Both the position numbers and the translations under genes were made by a program. Below the pieces are notes generated by a model that was not told where the DNA came from, did not search any database, and worked only from the letters and a program-made list of their open reading frames with translations. Of a stretch of DNA of 64,000 nt, positions 54,725-64,000 are shown in pieces; position 1 is the stretch's first letter, and every line of letters starts with the position of its first letter. Source of the DNA: Ligula intestinalis (lineage: Eukaryota; Platyhelminthes; Cestoda; Diphyllobothriidea; Diphyllobothriidae). The stretch covers positions 1,700,476-1,764,475 of the forward strand of contig JAYGXS010000010.1 of the NCBI GenBank assembly GCA_036362985.1. The letters run 5' to 3'.

Positions 54725-56510
54725 GATAATTGATATGCTGACTGCTATTCGTGAGGCTAAAGGAACCCTTGCCACGGCGAGGACACCGAAGGAATCTAGT
54801 GCAGTTGCTGCTACGACTATCGCAGGGGGTCGAGTAAAACTCCGGAAACTGCAATCTTCAGTCCAGGTTCCTTAAGAGGTGAGAGAAGTCATGGGAAGGC
54901 CAGAGTCATAACAATACTGTATTCTGTGCAATTGGAACAGAGAAAAGTTAGAACGACCGCTTGAATACCGGAGCACACGCCTAGCTGCGAGGTGGACTAG
55001 GTCCGGAGTGATGTAAAATGGCAGACATTCGAGCGGCTAACGTTGGCTGCAGCCTTGAAGGTCATTGGATGGAACGCGCGAGATGACACACTGGCGTGGG
55101 CGTGTAAGTGGATCCCGCGTTAATGTGTCTGGCCTGAGGCGCATCAAAAACTGCCTTCGCGCGAGGCCCTATGCTCTGAGTGACCTCGTCTGAGGCGTCA
55201 AGTGTTAGGAGGGCGTCGGGCAGCAGAGACCACTACAAGACATCTAAGTCGAACATACGGAGTGGTTACACCGAACGCGAATTGCTGAGCGTGCAGCAAC
55301 AGTGTGTGGAGGGGAGACGCTAGCTCCCTGGTTGCAGCTCACCCCTAGCGGGACCTGGCCAAACTGCTCGCAAGCACTGCTATCCACTTGAGTCCTGAGT
55401 TCGTTTAATTACAGTCCTCAATTAATGTCTATCGGTCTCCGTTTTAATTTTCCTTCCACTATTTGTGTACTAATTCACACCTCAAAACATCAGGAGCATA
55501 GTGCACCAAGATTTAAACCACATTTAACACTGGTTGCAATTCGACGTATATATATCACGTTGGGCACGCTAATTCGGGAATGAGTAGTGCATACGCACTA
55601 ATAAAGACACATGAGACGGTTAAATTGACTAAAGCCATTACGAAAAACAGTTAAATTACAAAATCACAAAATGTACTTTGATATGAATAATTTTGCTTTG
55701 TTAAAAGCTTCATTTAAGTAAACGCAACCCCTGGAATCCTATCATACATGCAATTGGTGGGAATAATTTAATCGTCTCACCGAAAACTCTTCAAATTAAG
55801 TATCTTGGGTTTCGTTAACCTCGTATTTAGCGCGGTTTAAGATGAGTTGGAAGTGGATTGTCATTAATTTCTTGATTGCACCTTCAGGAAACCGTACTTT
55901 TCTCAAGCTTAAAGTAACCCAAAAATAATCGTCTTATTGTATGTGAAGTCATGTAAATTTTGTTCGAGGAAATCCGCTCGTAAAGCACGCTGGGGATAAT
56001 TTCCCGGAATGTAAATTATCCGGGAAATGCACTTGAATGAAATAAATACAGCGAGTATTGGCACCTACCCATGGCTTAATGGTGGCTTTGCTAACTTGTG
56101 ACCGAGGGAAAAAGTCTGACGCACACCAATTGTGCGTGAAGCCATCGCTAGCCGAACTGAAAAAAGATGAGTTGCAAGTCAATATCAATGACAGCGTAGT
56201 ATCGAAGAGCACGAATTACAACAAATATTTCAAGATTGATGCGCTGCTGCCTAATGCTTGGCTAGTAAATTAGGCCATCAAGGAGCCCACGCAGCTGAAT
56301 GCGGTCGTAGTAGACAGAAAGGCTTAACCACCGCGCGAATACGTAGGACATTTGGTCTCAGATTTGCGTGGGCTAACGATAAAGCGGAACCCTTGTTTTA
56401 AGAGAAAATGTATCTGATACAAGTGCGTTAGAGTGAATAGTCAAGGCCATTGTGCACCGACCCATCCAGCCACAGGAGTGCATTCGACGTAATTAAAACT
56501 GTTTAGTGTA
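54725..56510 (+). repeat. Repeat R1, copy 2
   Basis: Collinear with 995-2290 and 2956-4410, lacking the LINE tail (1225-1440), the ~680-base insert (2291-2955) and the SINE-like insert (3008-3345). It is thus closer to the empty ancestral form. It continues to about 56510 (GGAGTGCATTCGACGTA), where LINE sequence begins. Confidence 0.75.
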
Positions 56511-56516
56511 GCCAAC

Positions 56517-56830
56517 GCAACATCACACTTTGTATACGATAGTTCATTCGATATCCTTCCGCCTCGATTTTAACACACCTGACCTGCTTTATTGAAAAGA
56601 CGATGTCAGAACGAATGTAGGCGGTGGGGGTTTAGCGATTTAACTGATACGTTTATCTGATATCCACATTTAAGGCCCGCACTGTGCTCTATGATACTTA
56701 ATTCGACATTAAGATCATTGATCCTGTAAACACCAAATACAGCGCGGAGGGTGGATACAATTTGTAGCATCCACCCGTCTCGATTTTAGAACATCTGACC
56801 TGTTTTATTGAAAAGACGATGCGATCGTAT
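56517..56830 (+). pseudogene. Two LINE fragments in tandem
   Basis: 56517-56640 matches 7531-7665 (AACATCACACTTTGTATACG, then GACGATGTCAGAACGAATG). 56665-56780 matches 9380-9520 (CCGCACTGTGCTCTATGATA, ATCCTGTAAACACCAAATAC). Both pieces occur in the palindrome arms, but there they are about 1.8 kb apart. No open frame is left. Confidence 0.6.
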
Positions 56831-57093
56831 TCAATTTATACCCATTGCTAATAACTAAGTATGCTCCTGTCGAATACATTGGGAAGTAGATCACGTTTCC
56901 GAATGCACTTAACACCTAAGTAGGTAGAAACAAGCTTAAAAATCTGACTGTGTAATTTAAGCTTGCAGCAAATCAACAGACGTACCATTATCCATGTACT
57001 ATAGAGATTACATCAGCAATGCACAAATGGCGAATTACAAAGAGCAAACGTACTAGCTCAGAAGTAGAAGATGCGATCAGAGAAAACATTTTT

Positions 57094-57400
57094 TTCCTGA
57101 CGTTTCCGATTCCGTCGAGAATCTTTTATCATGAGTAATCATACGGTTAGTTTTTGACATGTGTATGCTTAACATTATCCTATGGTTATGGATTCTCGAC
57201 AGCGCAGAAACCTCAGGTTCCAATGATCACATCTTCTTCTCAAAAGTCTAAAAACACATTTGAGTTTGTCGACGATATAAACATTCTGAATGTTGTGAAG
57301 AAGACGATTAGATCGCTGGATATGGTAACTATTCACCCGACGTTTCAAGATTTCTCGCGGATTCAGCATCAAAGACATACGCAGAAAGCAATAGCAGATA
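57094..57400 (-). repeat. PLE P4-type ends, inverted, with two hammerhead-like motifs
   Basis: On the minus strand, 57376-57335 reads GTCTTTGATGC, GAATCCG-CGA hairpin, GAA-ACGT-C. 57136-57094 reads CTCATGATA, GATTC/GAATC hairpin, GGAA-ACGT-CAGG. Both resemble the P4 ends at 39199 and 59712, in opposite orientation to the P4 copy that follows at 57530. The plus-strand frame 57154-57489 is antisense to this and not a gene. Confidence 0.55.
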
Positions 57401-57529
57401 CGAGTAGCGTATGCAGAGGATATTGCAGTGTCTATATGATACAGTCATTACTGCAAACATACAGAGATACAGGCCGAAGGCAACCATAGCGCGTTAGGTA
57501 ATGAAATCGAAAGACTCACTTCCACGGCA

Positions 57530-58170
57530 AAAAAACATCGGATGTTGTCCATGGGATCTGGTGCAATTGCGAACAAAGCAACTATGTTAAACTGGTAGAC
57601 TACTCAAGATGCGAATTGCCATACAACCGAAGCCGTGCCGCGAATTGATGCCGATCCTTAAGTTGCATCTCATTTGCTGAAACCCGGCCACGCATTCAAA
57701 TTTGATGAGGCCGACATTCTCGCAAGAGGTGAAAATCGGGTGATCCGAGAAGTACTTGAGTCTTGTTTCCCGGGGCCCCAATCCATAGACAAGTGCAGCA
57801 ATTTACCTAACCTATTTTCGGTGCTGAGACTGAATTTGGCCAACGCAAGTCGCCACTTGGGGAACGGACAGGCCACCGCGTCATCCTTAACCAACACTGG
57901 AGGGTCAGGCGGTCGAGAAATAATCATATCCGAGCCCATCACGCGTGATGAAAGTTAAGCAGGTCAGAACCTGCACGCCGTTCAACAAAATATCAACCTA
58001 CAGGAAAGCAATTAACGTTAATTGTTGCTGTGGGTTTGTAGTAACAACTGTATCCTATAAAGGCTGGAAAGTCCTGTGCATACGTTACCCGTTTCTGCTA
58101 CTGTTTCTTGCTAATGTCTCTGATGGTGAATCCACGACGGATGCCAAAACAACAGGGGACTACAAGTACT
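57530..58170 (+). pseudogene. Penelope-like element P4, decayed
   Basis: VHGIWCNCEQSNYVKLVDYS near 57548 keeps the GIY-YIG entry (compare IYSIWCNCGQSKYVGETGR at 23.1 kb). The tail from 57690 follows the P4 consensus (GATGAGGCCGACATTCTCGC, CAATTAACGTTAATTGTTGC). The terminal motif near 58105-58160 is too decayed to fold (CTGATGG...CCAAAAC). Confidence 0.75.
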
Positions 58171-58259
58171 GTTCCAGCGATCACCTATTCACTTAGCGTC
58201 CTCCGAGTAGTAGTTTCGGAAAGCCTCCTGATTCTACAACGAAATAATGATGATAGTAA

Positions 58260-59070
58260 AACAAGTACCTCAGTGACCTCGTCCAAGGGTTGTGAATACC
58301 CCCAACTTACAGGTGGCTACCACCGAGCTAGTAGCTGTTAGTTATTTTATTCAAAAATGTACCACAGAGACATCGCCCAACGTTATCAAACACCCCCAAC
58401 TTACATGTCTCCACCGTTTCTCCAGTAGGGGTAAATAATGATATAAAAAATATACATCAGTGAATTTTCCCAAGGTTAGCGAACAACTCCCCCCTTCTCT
58501 CTAAAACAGTTGTATCTCTTTTTTTACTGTCAACACTCCTTTTCTCGCTATCAGTTCTTTCTGTTCATACTCTAACACTTTTAGCTACCTTCTGCGGTAG
58601 GGATTCCAAGTGGGGTCTTCTAAAGGTCCTTATATATTATATTTGCCTACTTTTTGTTTAAGTAGGTGAAATAACCCATTATCATCCTGGTTTCTGTCAA
58701 CCATTCATCGATCCAGCAAGGATTTTATGATGGTATTGAACTTCGGAGTGGTCCTCGGAAGGTCTCCACGTACAATAACCGTTTTAGTCAGTATATTAAG
58801 CAAAATTGACTGTTTAAACTAACCATAAAAATAATCGTTTATTACACATTTTAAGTAGGGTGATTTCCATTATCTCCCAACTTTTGTACAGCGTTCACTT
58901 TTTTTCTACTTGGTGTTGGTGGTACCGCTATGACCTCGCTCGAGGTTATGCACACTTCCCCTTCATACACTCCGTTGCCTTTGGTCCGGTGGGGGGTAAG
59001 CGATGATATTGAGGCACACTTTAATGGCCCGCCTGTAGCTTGAGTAAGCGCCCCAACTTACATCCGTAAA
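58260..59070 (+). repeat. Degenerate tandem-like repeats
   Basis: The strings CCCCCAACTTACA recur at about 58300 and 58398, with GCCCCAACTTACATC near 59051. Each follows a CAGTGACCTCG- or CAGAGACATCG-like string at about 58274, 58371 and 58929 (ATGACCTCGC). The spacing of the first pair is close to 98 bases. Unrelated sequence at 58500-58900 separates the last unit. Confidence 0.45.
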
Positions 59071-59104
59071 TGCTTTATTTTACAGAATAATTGCACTCTA
59101 AATT

Positions 59105-59250
59105 GATAAGAAGAAAAGGTAGACTCGATCGCTGGGACAATATGTTTATTCGCCTGACGTTTCAATACCCGTCGCAGAGTCGTCATCACAGACATGAGCA
59201 GCAGAAAGATTCAGTATGCACAGACGTTTGCAGTATTTACAGGACACAGG
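59105..59250 (-). repeat. PLE P4 end, inverted, with hammerhead-like motif
   Basis: Reverse complement of the P4 3' end (compare 59640-59780): CTGTAAATACTGCAAACGTC, then GTCT-GTGATGA, a GACTCTG-CGA hairpin, GAA-ACGT-C-AGGC at 59193-59152, then AATAAACATATTGTCCCAGC. It lies just before the forward P4 copy. Confidence 0.75.
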
Positions 59251-59267
59251 AAATGATGCCATTTCTC

Positions 59268-59780
59268 AAAATGCGGCTCATTCTACGAGACCCGGCCACA
59301 CCTTCAAATTTCATGAGGCGGAAATTCTCGCAAGAGGTGACAATCGGGTGAGCCGAGAACTACTTTAGTCATGGTTCACGGGCCCCCAATCCATCAACAA
59401 GTGCAACGATTTGCCCAATACATATAAAATCCTGAGATTTAATTTTGCCAAAGCAAGCCGTCGCTTGAGGAACGGGCAGGCCACCGCCTCATCGTACGCC
59501 GCCACCGGGGAGCCAGACGTCTGAGCAATCATCATGCCCGAGCTCACCGCCCGTGACGAAAGTTCAACAGGTCAGAGCCCGCGTGCCCTCCAACAAGCAG
59601 TCCTTGCACAAGAAGGCAATTCACGTTAATTGTCGCTGTATGCTTGCAGTAATGACTGTGTCCTATAAATACTGCAAACGTCTGTGCATACTTAACCTTT
59701 CTGCTACTCATGTCTCTGATGACAAATCCGTGACGGATATCGAAACGTCAGGCGAATAAACATATTGTCCCAGCGCTCGA
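59268..59780 (+). pseudogene. Penelope-like element P4, 3' fragment
   Basis: Starts at CAAAATGCGGCTCATTC and continues HTFKFHEAEILARGDNRVSR, then a stop-rich tail. It ends in the best-paired hammerhead-like motif (59712-59753) and AATAAACATATTGTCCCAGC. Confidence 0.85.
59712..59753 (+). ncRNA. Hammerhead-ribozyme-like motif, PLE P4, best copy
   Basis: GTCT pairs with AGGC (stem I). CTGATGA is followed by an extra C, then AAATCCG / CGGAT-(A)-TC with loop TGA (ATCCG/CGGAT perfectly paired), then GAA-ACGT-C. All invariant core bases are present except for the unpaired extra base after CTGATGA. AATAAA follows. Confidence 0.65.
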
Positions 59781-59838
59781 GTCTTCTTCTTCTTCTCAAT
59801 TGCTTTCTGGGACACGGATGTTCGCTTTTATTGCACTC

Positions 59839-60399
59839 TTAATTGTTCCTTGACATGCCCCAAACGTCTTTACCCATAAAATCAGGAGTCCAGGGGGCCC
59901 CACGATGTACTCCTTCCCCTTCTTCCACTAATATCTCTTGGATACAGATATTGCCTGTGCTTTCCAGCCACTGGTTCGTAAGCACCCAACCACAATCACC
60001 TCCCAGTTTCGCATTGGTCAACTTCAAGGTACTTGTGAGCCTCTTTGAATGTTCGGCACTAGACAACTTACACTGACAGTTTGCAGGCCGCAATGGCTCC
60101 AACTAAGGATAATCCATTCGTCCAAGAGTCCCTGGGCGTTTTCTCTGCAGGTGGTGCATAAGGCGACAACAGGCAACTGGAGAGCCTAAAGTGAGTTTCG
60201 TGCCCCCAGAAATGAACCACATCTTCAGGATTGTGCCGGAGCTCTTGTACTGCCCCGGAAGCATAACTTGCTCCTTACTAGGCTTGCCACACATGCGGCA
60301 CGTGACAGCAGTATCAGTTGGTCGTGGGGTAGCCAATCCCATACCTGCAAACCACAACAATGTGGCTGTTTGGACGTGCACATGCACCAGCTTGGCCAA
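59839..60399 (-). CDS. Unrecognised ORF with one in-frame stop
   Basis: The minus frame runs from 60399 to a stop at 60103 and continues open in the same frame to 59839, together about 186 codons. It includes a CxxC (CRMCGKPSKEQVMLPGQ) and a Gly/Trp-containing C-terminal part (CGWVLTNQWLESTG). On the minus strand TTTGCAG near 60348 could be a splice acceptor. The opposite-strand frame 60191-60574 is equally long, so coding is not proved. No family recognised. Confidence 0.3.
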
Positions 60400-60574
60400 T
60401 CACCTCCGTATGACTGACTTCCACATGATCGTATGTGAAACCTGCCGGGCTTCAGCACCACTCACGCAGTCCTCTGGGGGTTTGCAGTTGGGCACTTTTC
60501 TGACGGTCAAATTCCCCCTACCAATCTCTCAACTTCTATTGAATAAAAATAAGCTATCGCTAGTATTGCTCTAA

Positions 60575-61150
60575 TCATCCGCGGAAGAGAAAGAAGAAGG
60601 GGCAATTTATAGTCTTTTACTCTTTTTTTCCATGCAAGCTCACCTGATGATCGCATTGTCTAGGGTTTCAGCTATTGAATTTTTTTCCCCTTGCAATACC
60701 CCAAACTTCTTTCCAATGATTGACCTGTTACTACCTGCCAGCAGGCCTTTCGACCTTGGGGAAATTTCGAAAACTTCAAATGCCCCACCCTTCGGTCCGG
60801 CATTGTGCGCGCAAAAGAACTTTGTACAAGCTCCGCATCTGGCGAGGCCCGCAGTCACTTAGCGGCATGCAGTCATCCGTGCTCTCGTTTTCTCCCGCCC
60901 TCTAGCCTGGCTCCACGAAGACCTCCTGTGTACCAATCCTTCTCTTATCGACCCCTTCTCCCGATTCTCGCGATTAACTTGTAAAAAAGACGATCATTGT
61001 TAACCGCTTGTCCAACATGTACGCCCTCCTCCATACATATATTGGCCTGAAGAGAAATATGTTGGAAGCAAACGTATGCTGCCAATAGTATTGAAAACCT
61101 GAGTTCCAGGAGCACTTCAGAAGACGAATAAGAAGTATGACTGGAACAAG
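60575..61150. other. No recognisable feature
   Basis: Overlapping short frames on both strands, no motif. Confidence 0.4.
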
Positions 61151-61160
61151 AGTTTTATTA

Positions 61161-61200
61161 TCCTGACGTTTCGGGTTCCATCGGGAATCCAACTAGCCGT
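61161..61200 (-). ncRNA. Hammerhead-like motif, inverted, upstream of PLE P1
   Basis: The minus strand reads GGCTAGTTG, hairpin GGATTCC-CGA-TGGAACC, then C-GAA-ACGT-C-AGGA and AATAAAAC. The CTGATGA core is degraded. It lies 120 bases before the forward PLE P1 at 61320. Confidence 0.45.
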
Positions 61201-61319
61201 TAAAATGTATTCGCCTACCCCTTTACCTGCCTTATACTGCAAAGACCTTTCAGAAAATAAGTGGCCATGGACAAGGAAGAAGAACTGTTGAGCATTGGAT
61301 GATTTCGCTTATTGTCCTG

Positions 61320-62325
61320 AGTTTTCGACGGCCTACAGGAGTTCATCTTATAGAGATAAGAAGCACAAGGAGTGCCGTCAGGAGTCTGCTACCCCGATCG
61401 AAAACACACTGCTCTGACGAAGAAGCCTACCGAAACGCGCTCAATCATCTGTTTGAATTGTTTTCCGCAATGGATACCCCAGAGACTTTGTACGCCGATG
61501 CATGAGACAATAACGACTCAACAAAATGGAACCAGACAGTTCCACTCAGGCGCCCCAAACAAACACAGGGCGAGTCCTTCCTTACATAAAAAACGTGTCT
61601 GAACTCGTTGAAAGACACTTTCGGAAACACCAAATAAAAGTGGCGTACAAACCAATGAATACTTTATGCACTCAGTTAGTACACCCTAAAGATAGGGTTG
61701 GTTACCTCGATAAGAAGGAAGCCATCTAAAAAATCCCATGTAAAGCTTGTGACACGGTATATTGTGGCCCAACAGAACGATCGTCTCCACATGCATCCGT
61801 GAGCACCAGTCGGCAGCAAAGATTCATTACCGTTTTTCCGAAGTGGCTATGCATTGCCTTGACACAGGGCATACCTTTGCATGGGTAGAACACGCATCGT
61901 CGGAGTTTGCCCCTTCAAAAAAGGCTGATAATTTCGTGAGTCCATGCACTCCGATGATTCATGCATCGTCCGGCGTATCGAGGTTGCTGGAGTGTACAAA
62001 CACCTCAAAGGAAGATAAAAGAGGCTGCAGCCGACAAACATGGACCAACATGAACCACAATTAGCGTCCACATCGGATAACCTGAACTGACCCCGGACTG
62101 ACTTAAATTACAGTTGCCAATTGGCCATTACGCTATTGCGACTGCTTATCATGTCCACCACGATGTGACGCAAATTGTAACTCCCAATTAACTCCCCATT
62201 AACGCACATGACTATATAACTGTATCAGCACTTTCAAATGCTATCTGTTCTTTGCATATTACTCTCAAGTCTGAGGACGACCTGGGGATCCAGTGTCGAA
62301 AATTTACTGAATAAACTTACTCATT
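61320..62325 (+). pseudogene. Penelope-like element P1, RT end, linker and GIY-YIG
   Basis: The plus strand reads RSAVRSLLPRSKTHCSDEEA, LNHLFELFSAMDTPETLYAD near 61360-61505 (end of RT), then [20 protein letters not shown] near 61569. The GIY-YIG part follows (IKKIPCKACDTVYCGPTE near 61727, with a stop replacing the first Tyr region). HALR- and MHRP-type tails follow in other frames. This is the most complete P1 copy, but RT palm and fingers are missing. A hammerhead-like motif is at 62271-62310. Confidence 0.85.
62271..62310 (+). ncRNA. Hammerhead-ribozyme-like motif, PLE P1, copy 3
   Basis: CTGAGGA, extra C, stem GAC-CTGG / CCAG-(T)-GTC with loop GGAT, then GAA-AATT-T and AATAAA. The core has T to G at the variable position 7 (allowed) and the base before the cleavage site is T instead of C. 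Confidence 0.55.
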
Positions 62326-62519
62326 ATCCCAAAGGACGCCTTTCCTTGAGATAAGAAGCAAAAACCAAAAATAGGTCAATTATGTTGGGCATAGGCGAAT
62401 CAACTGTCTGATATCACCAGGCCATCGACTGGCAGAAGCCATCAATAAAAAGGATGAGAATGTGCAATTATGGTGGTATATGGTACTTAAATATTAGTTA
62501 AGTCAGAATCGTTTGGGAA

Positions 62520-62905
62520 TGTAAACACCAATTACTGTAACGCCATGTCCCCACATCACAGCGTTCGGGTGATACTGCCTCCTCTTCCGGCTTGTTTGTC
62601 GTGGCGCCTTCTTCGCTCGCTGATCTTAAGGTTGGTTTGTCCTTGTCCTGCCCTTTATTCACATGACGCCGTAACACATTGTAGGAGGCGGGAAGGTCTA
62701 GATGTCTGTTGACGGAATTGGCATCTGAGTATCATGCCTGAAACGCCAGCCTTTAGGCTTTTTAAGTCATGTTTGTCGTTGCAACGAACCTTGTAGACAA
62801 CTGCAGGGATCTCAGTAAGGGGTCTGTTATTAGTCAACATCACTCGATGGCCTATTCTCACCTAAAGTCGACGGGTTTTGCCTACTCCAGCAGGTTTTAG
62901 CAGTC
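62520..62905 (-). pseudogene. Penelope-like element, GIY-YIG fragment, internally deleted
   Basis: The minus strand reads RLLKPAGVG near 62910, PLTEIPAVVYKVRCNDKHDL near 62815, then jumps to YSDANSVNRHLDLPASYNVL near 62730 in another frame. It aligns with PAGVG, SAVVYKILCNEGD and YSDANLVNRLLDLPAAYKVL in the 21813-22345 copy. About 75 codons covering YIG and the following helices are deleted. Confidence 0.8.
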
Positions 62906-63139
62906 GTGAGACTGCTTCGGAGACTTCTCCTGTGTAGGGAATGGCCTTCCAGACTTCGGGTTAATGTTGCACTGGTCCTTGTCTGTTCACTCGGCGCTTT
63001 CTATGTTTAGTATCTGATTTCGGGTATGCAGTAGAGCGAAAGAGTTCGTGAAGTTATGGATGTTCAGTTCTTATGTTAGCCGAAGTGCTGCAATGTGTTT
63101 CAACTATTTCAAAGAGAGTATACTAGCAATTACTTTTAT

Positions 63140-63330
63140 GAGAATGTGTGGCTGTAGTGGTCGTGTCTGTCCGATGCCCGCCTAACTCTTGACGCCACAG
63201 ACGAGGTCAGTCATATCATAGGACTTCGCGCTAACGCGGTTTTCCCGCGTGCCTCGAGGCATGTGCAAGCGGACGGGCGACCGCCACTGCTGCCAGACGC
63301 AACTAACGCGCACCCAAACGCACACACCAT
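63140..63330 (-). repeat. R1 fragment, inverted
   Basis: The reverse complement contains TGACCTCGTCTGTGGCGTCA, matching 2023-2042 and 55181-55200, followed by a GGCGGGCATCGG block. Confidence 0.5.
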
Positions 63331-64000
63331 GCTTCCCCCTTTCTGACCTGGACCCACAGTGAATTCATCTCAATCCGTCCAATGAGATTCCTACGTTTGT
63401 AGACTGAACTTAATTGGTAGGTTGGCCTCACTGCGTGGGACAAAGACGACAATGCAGTGTCTACCTTCAGACATGACTTCAGACTCGACCAGACTAGGGA
63501 ACGGATGCACTTGTCCGCGAGTCAATGCTCCTTCCATTTAATCTCCTAGCCTTCTGCAGAATACACTATTCCTAACAATCTGGCTCTCGCTCTATCTTTT
63601 CTTCTCACCTTCAAGGAATCACGGGCCTGTTAGGTCGTAGCTGTTACGGTTTTAGCGCTGGCGCCAAGCCCACAAAGCGCACGTGACTTTGCTACTCTAC
63701 CTCCTTCTGGGCCAGCCAATCACAGGTGAGTTAGACGACTATTGGCGAAGCAGTTAATCGATCGTCCACTGACTCACCCTCACATGAGGTTTATTCACTT
63801 ACGCCCACAGCTCACTAATAGACGGACGCGCGCACGCGCACAGGGCCCGCGGCCTTCCGCGAATATGGGATTCAGATCATTACTGATTTTCCGTACACAA
63901 TAAACAACCCCTGCAGGTCTTACCCCTTGTCTTCCTGTAGGGAACTAGGCGTGATAATTGTAGTGTTCTGTGCGTATTCAGGACTTAAACACCTAGAGGG
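63331..64000. other. No recognisable feature
   Basis: Slightly more GC-rich, with an alternating CGCGCGCACGCGCAC stretch near 63828-63841. No coding domain or repeat copy recognised. Confidence 0.4.

Noticed and set aside
57154..57489. 111-codon plus-strand frame
   Set aside because: It is antisense to inverted PLE ends carrying hammerhead-like motifs.
60191..60574. 127-codon plus-strand frame
   Set aside because: No motif. It overlaps the minus-strand frame at 59839-60399, and neither is proven.
1..64000. Bacterial or viral origin
   Set aside because: There are no operons or ribosome-binding-site-led genes. The window is filled with LINEs, PLEs and mariner relics, typical of an animal genome.

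Overview
This window looks like repeat-rich eukaryotic nuclear DNA, most likely from an invertebrate. A flatworm (for example a tapeworm with a large genome) is my preferred guess, but nothing in the sequence proves it. I found no convincing intact host gene. Almost every stretch I can recognise is a decayed transposable element: non-LTR retrotransposons (LINEs) with 5' truncation and stop codons, Penelope-like elements (PLEs) with GIY-YIG endonuclease domains, two Tc1/mariner-superfamily transposons, tRNA-related SINE-like copies, and several non-coding repeat families that I named here R1, R36 and R42. Two runs of exactly 100 N are assembly gaps.

Layout. 1-5 kb: repeat R1 (second copy at 54.7-56.5 kb), with a SINE-like insert. 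4.7-6.6 kb: a broken LINE. 7.06-13.04 kb: a nearly 6 kb palindrome with ~2.95 kb arms carrying LINE fragments and a 41-base centre. 14-16.2 kb: two mariner-type transposons. 18.8-20.5 kb: LINE, R36 and R42 pieces. 21.4-32.4 kb: a dense PLE zone with at least four PLE families, a 1.5 kb duplicated segment (24.5-26.0 and 30.3-31.9 kb), inverted-repeat-flanked PLE fragments and one LINE. 32.7-38.5 kb: one unexplained ORF, PLE and R36 inverted repeats, then AT-rich DNA with nothing recognisable. 38.6-46.6 kb: more PLEs, including the only one with a recognisable reverse transcriptase palm (40.4-41.5 kb), plus R42. 47-56.8 kb: R42, SINE, LINE and PLE pieces and R1 copy 2. 57-62.9 kb: PLE copies, several with inverted copies of their own ends.

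The most interesting signal is a recurring hammerhead-ribozyme-like motif at PLE ends: CTGATGA, one extra base, a hairpin (stem II) often with one bulged base, then GAA followed by a self-complementary four-base step and C. That four-base step is ACGT, AATT or AGCT in different families, so it changes while staying self-complementary. This is what an RNA that pairs with a second copy of itself would need. The palindrome centre carries a decayed version of the same motif. PLEs here are also repeatedly flanked by inverted copies of their own ends, which may link the ribozyme-bearing termini to the local palindromes.

All alignments were done by eye, so repeat boundaries are approximate (often +/-20 bases or more).
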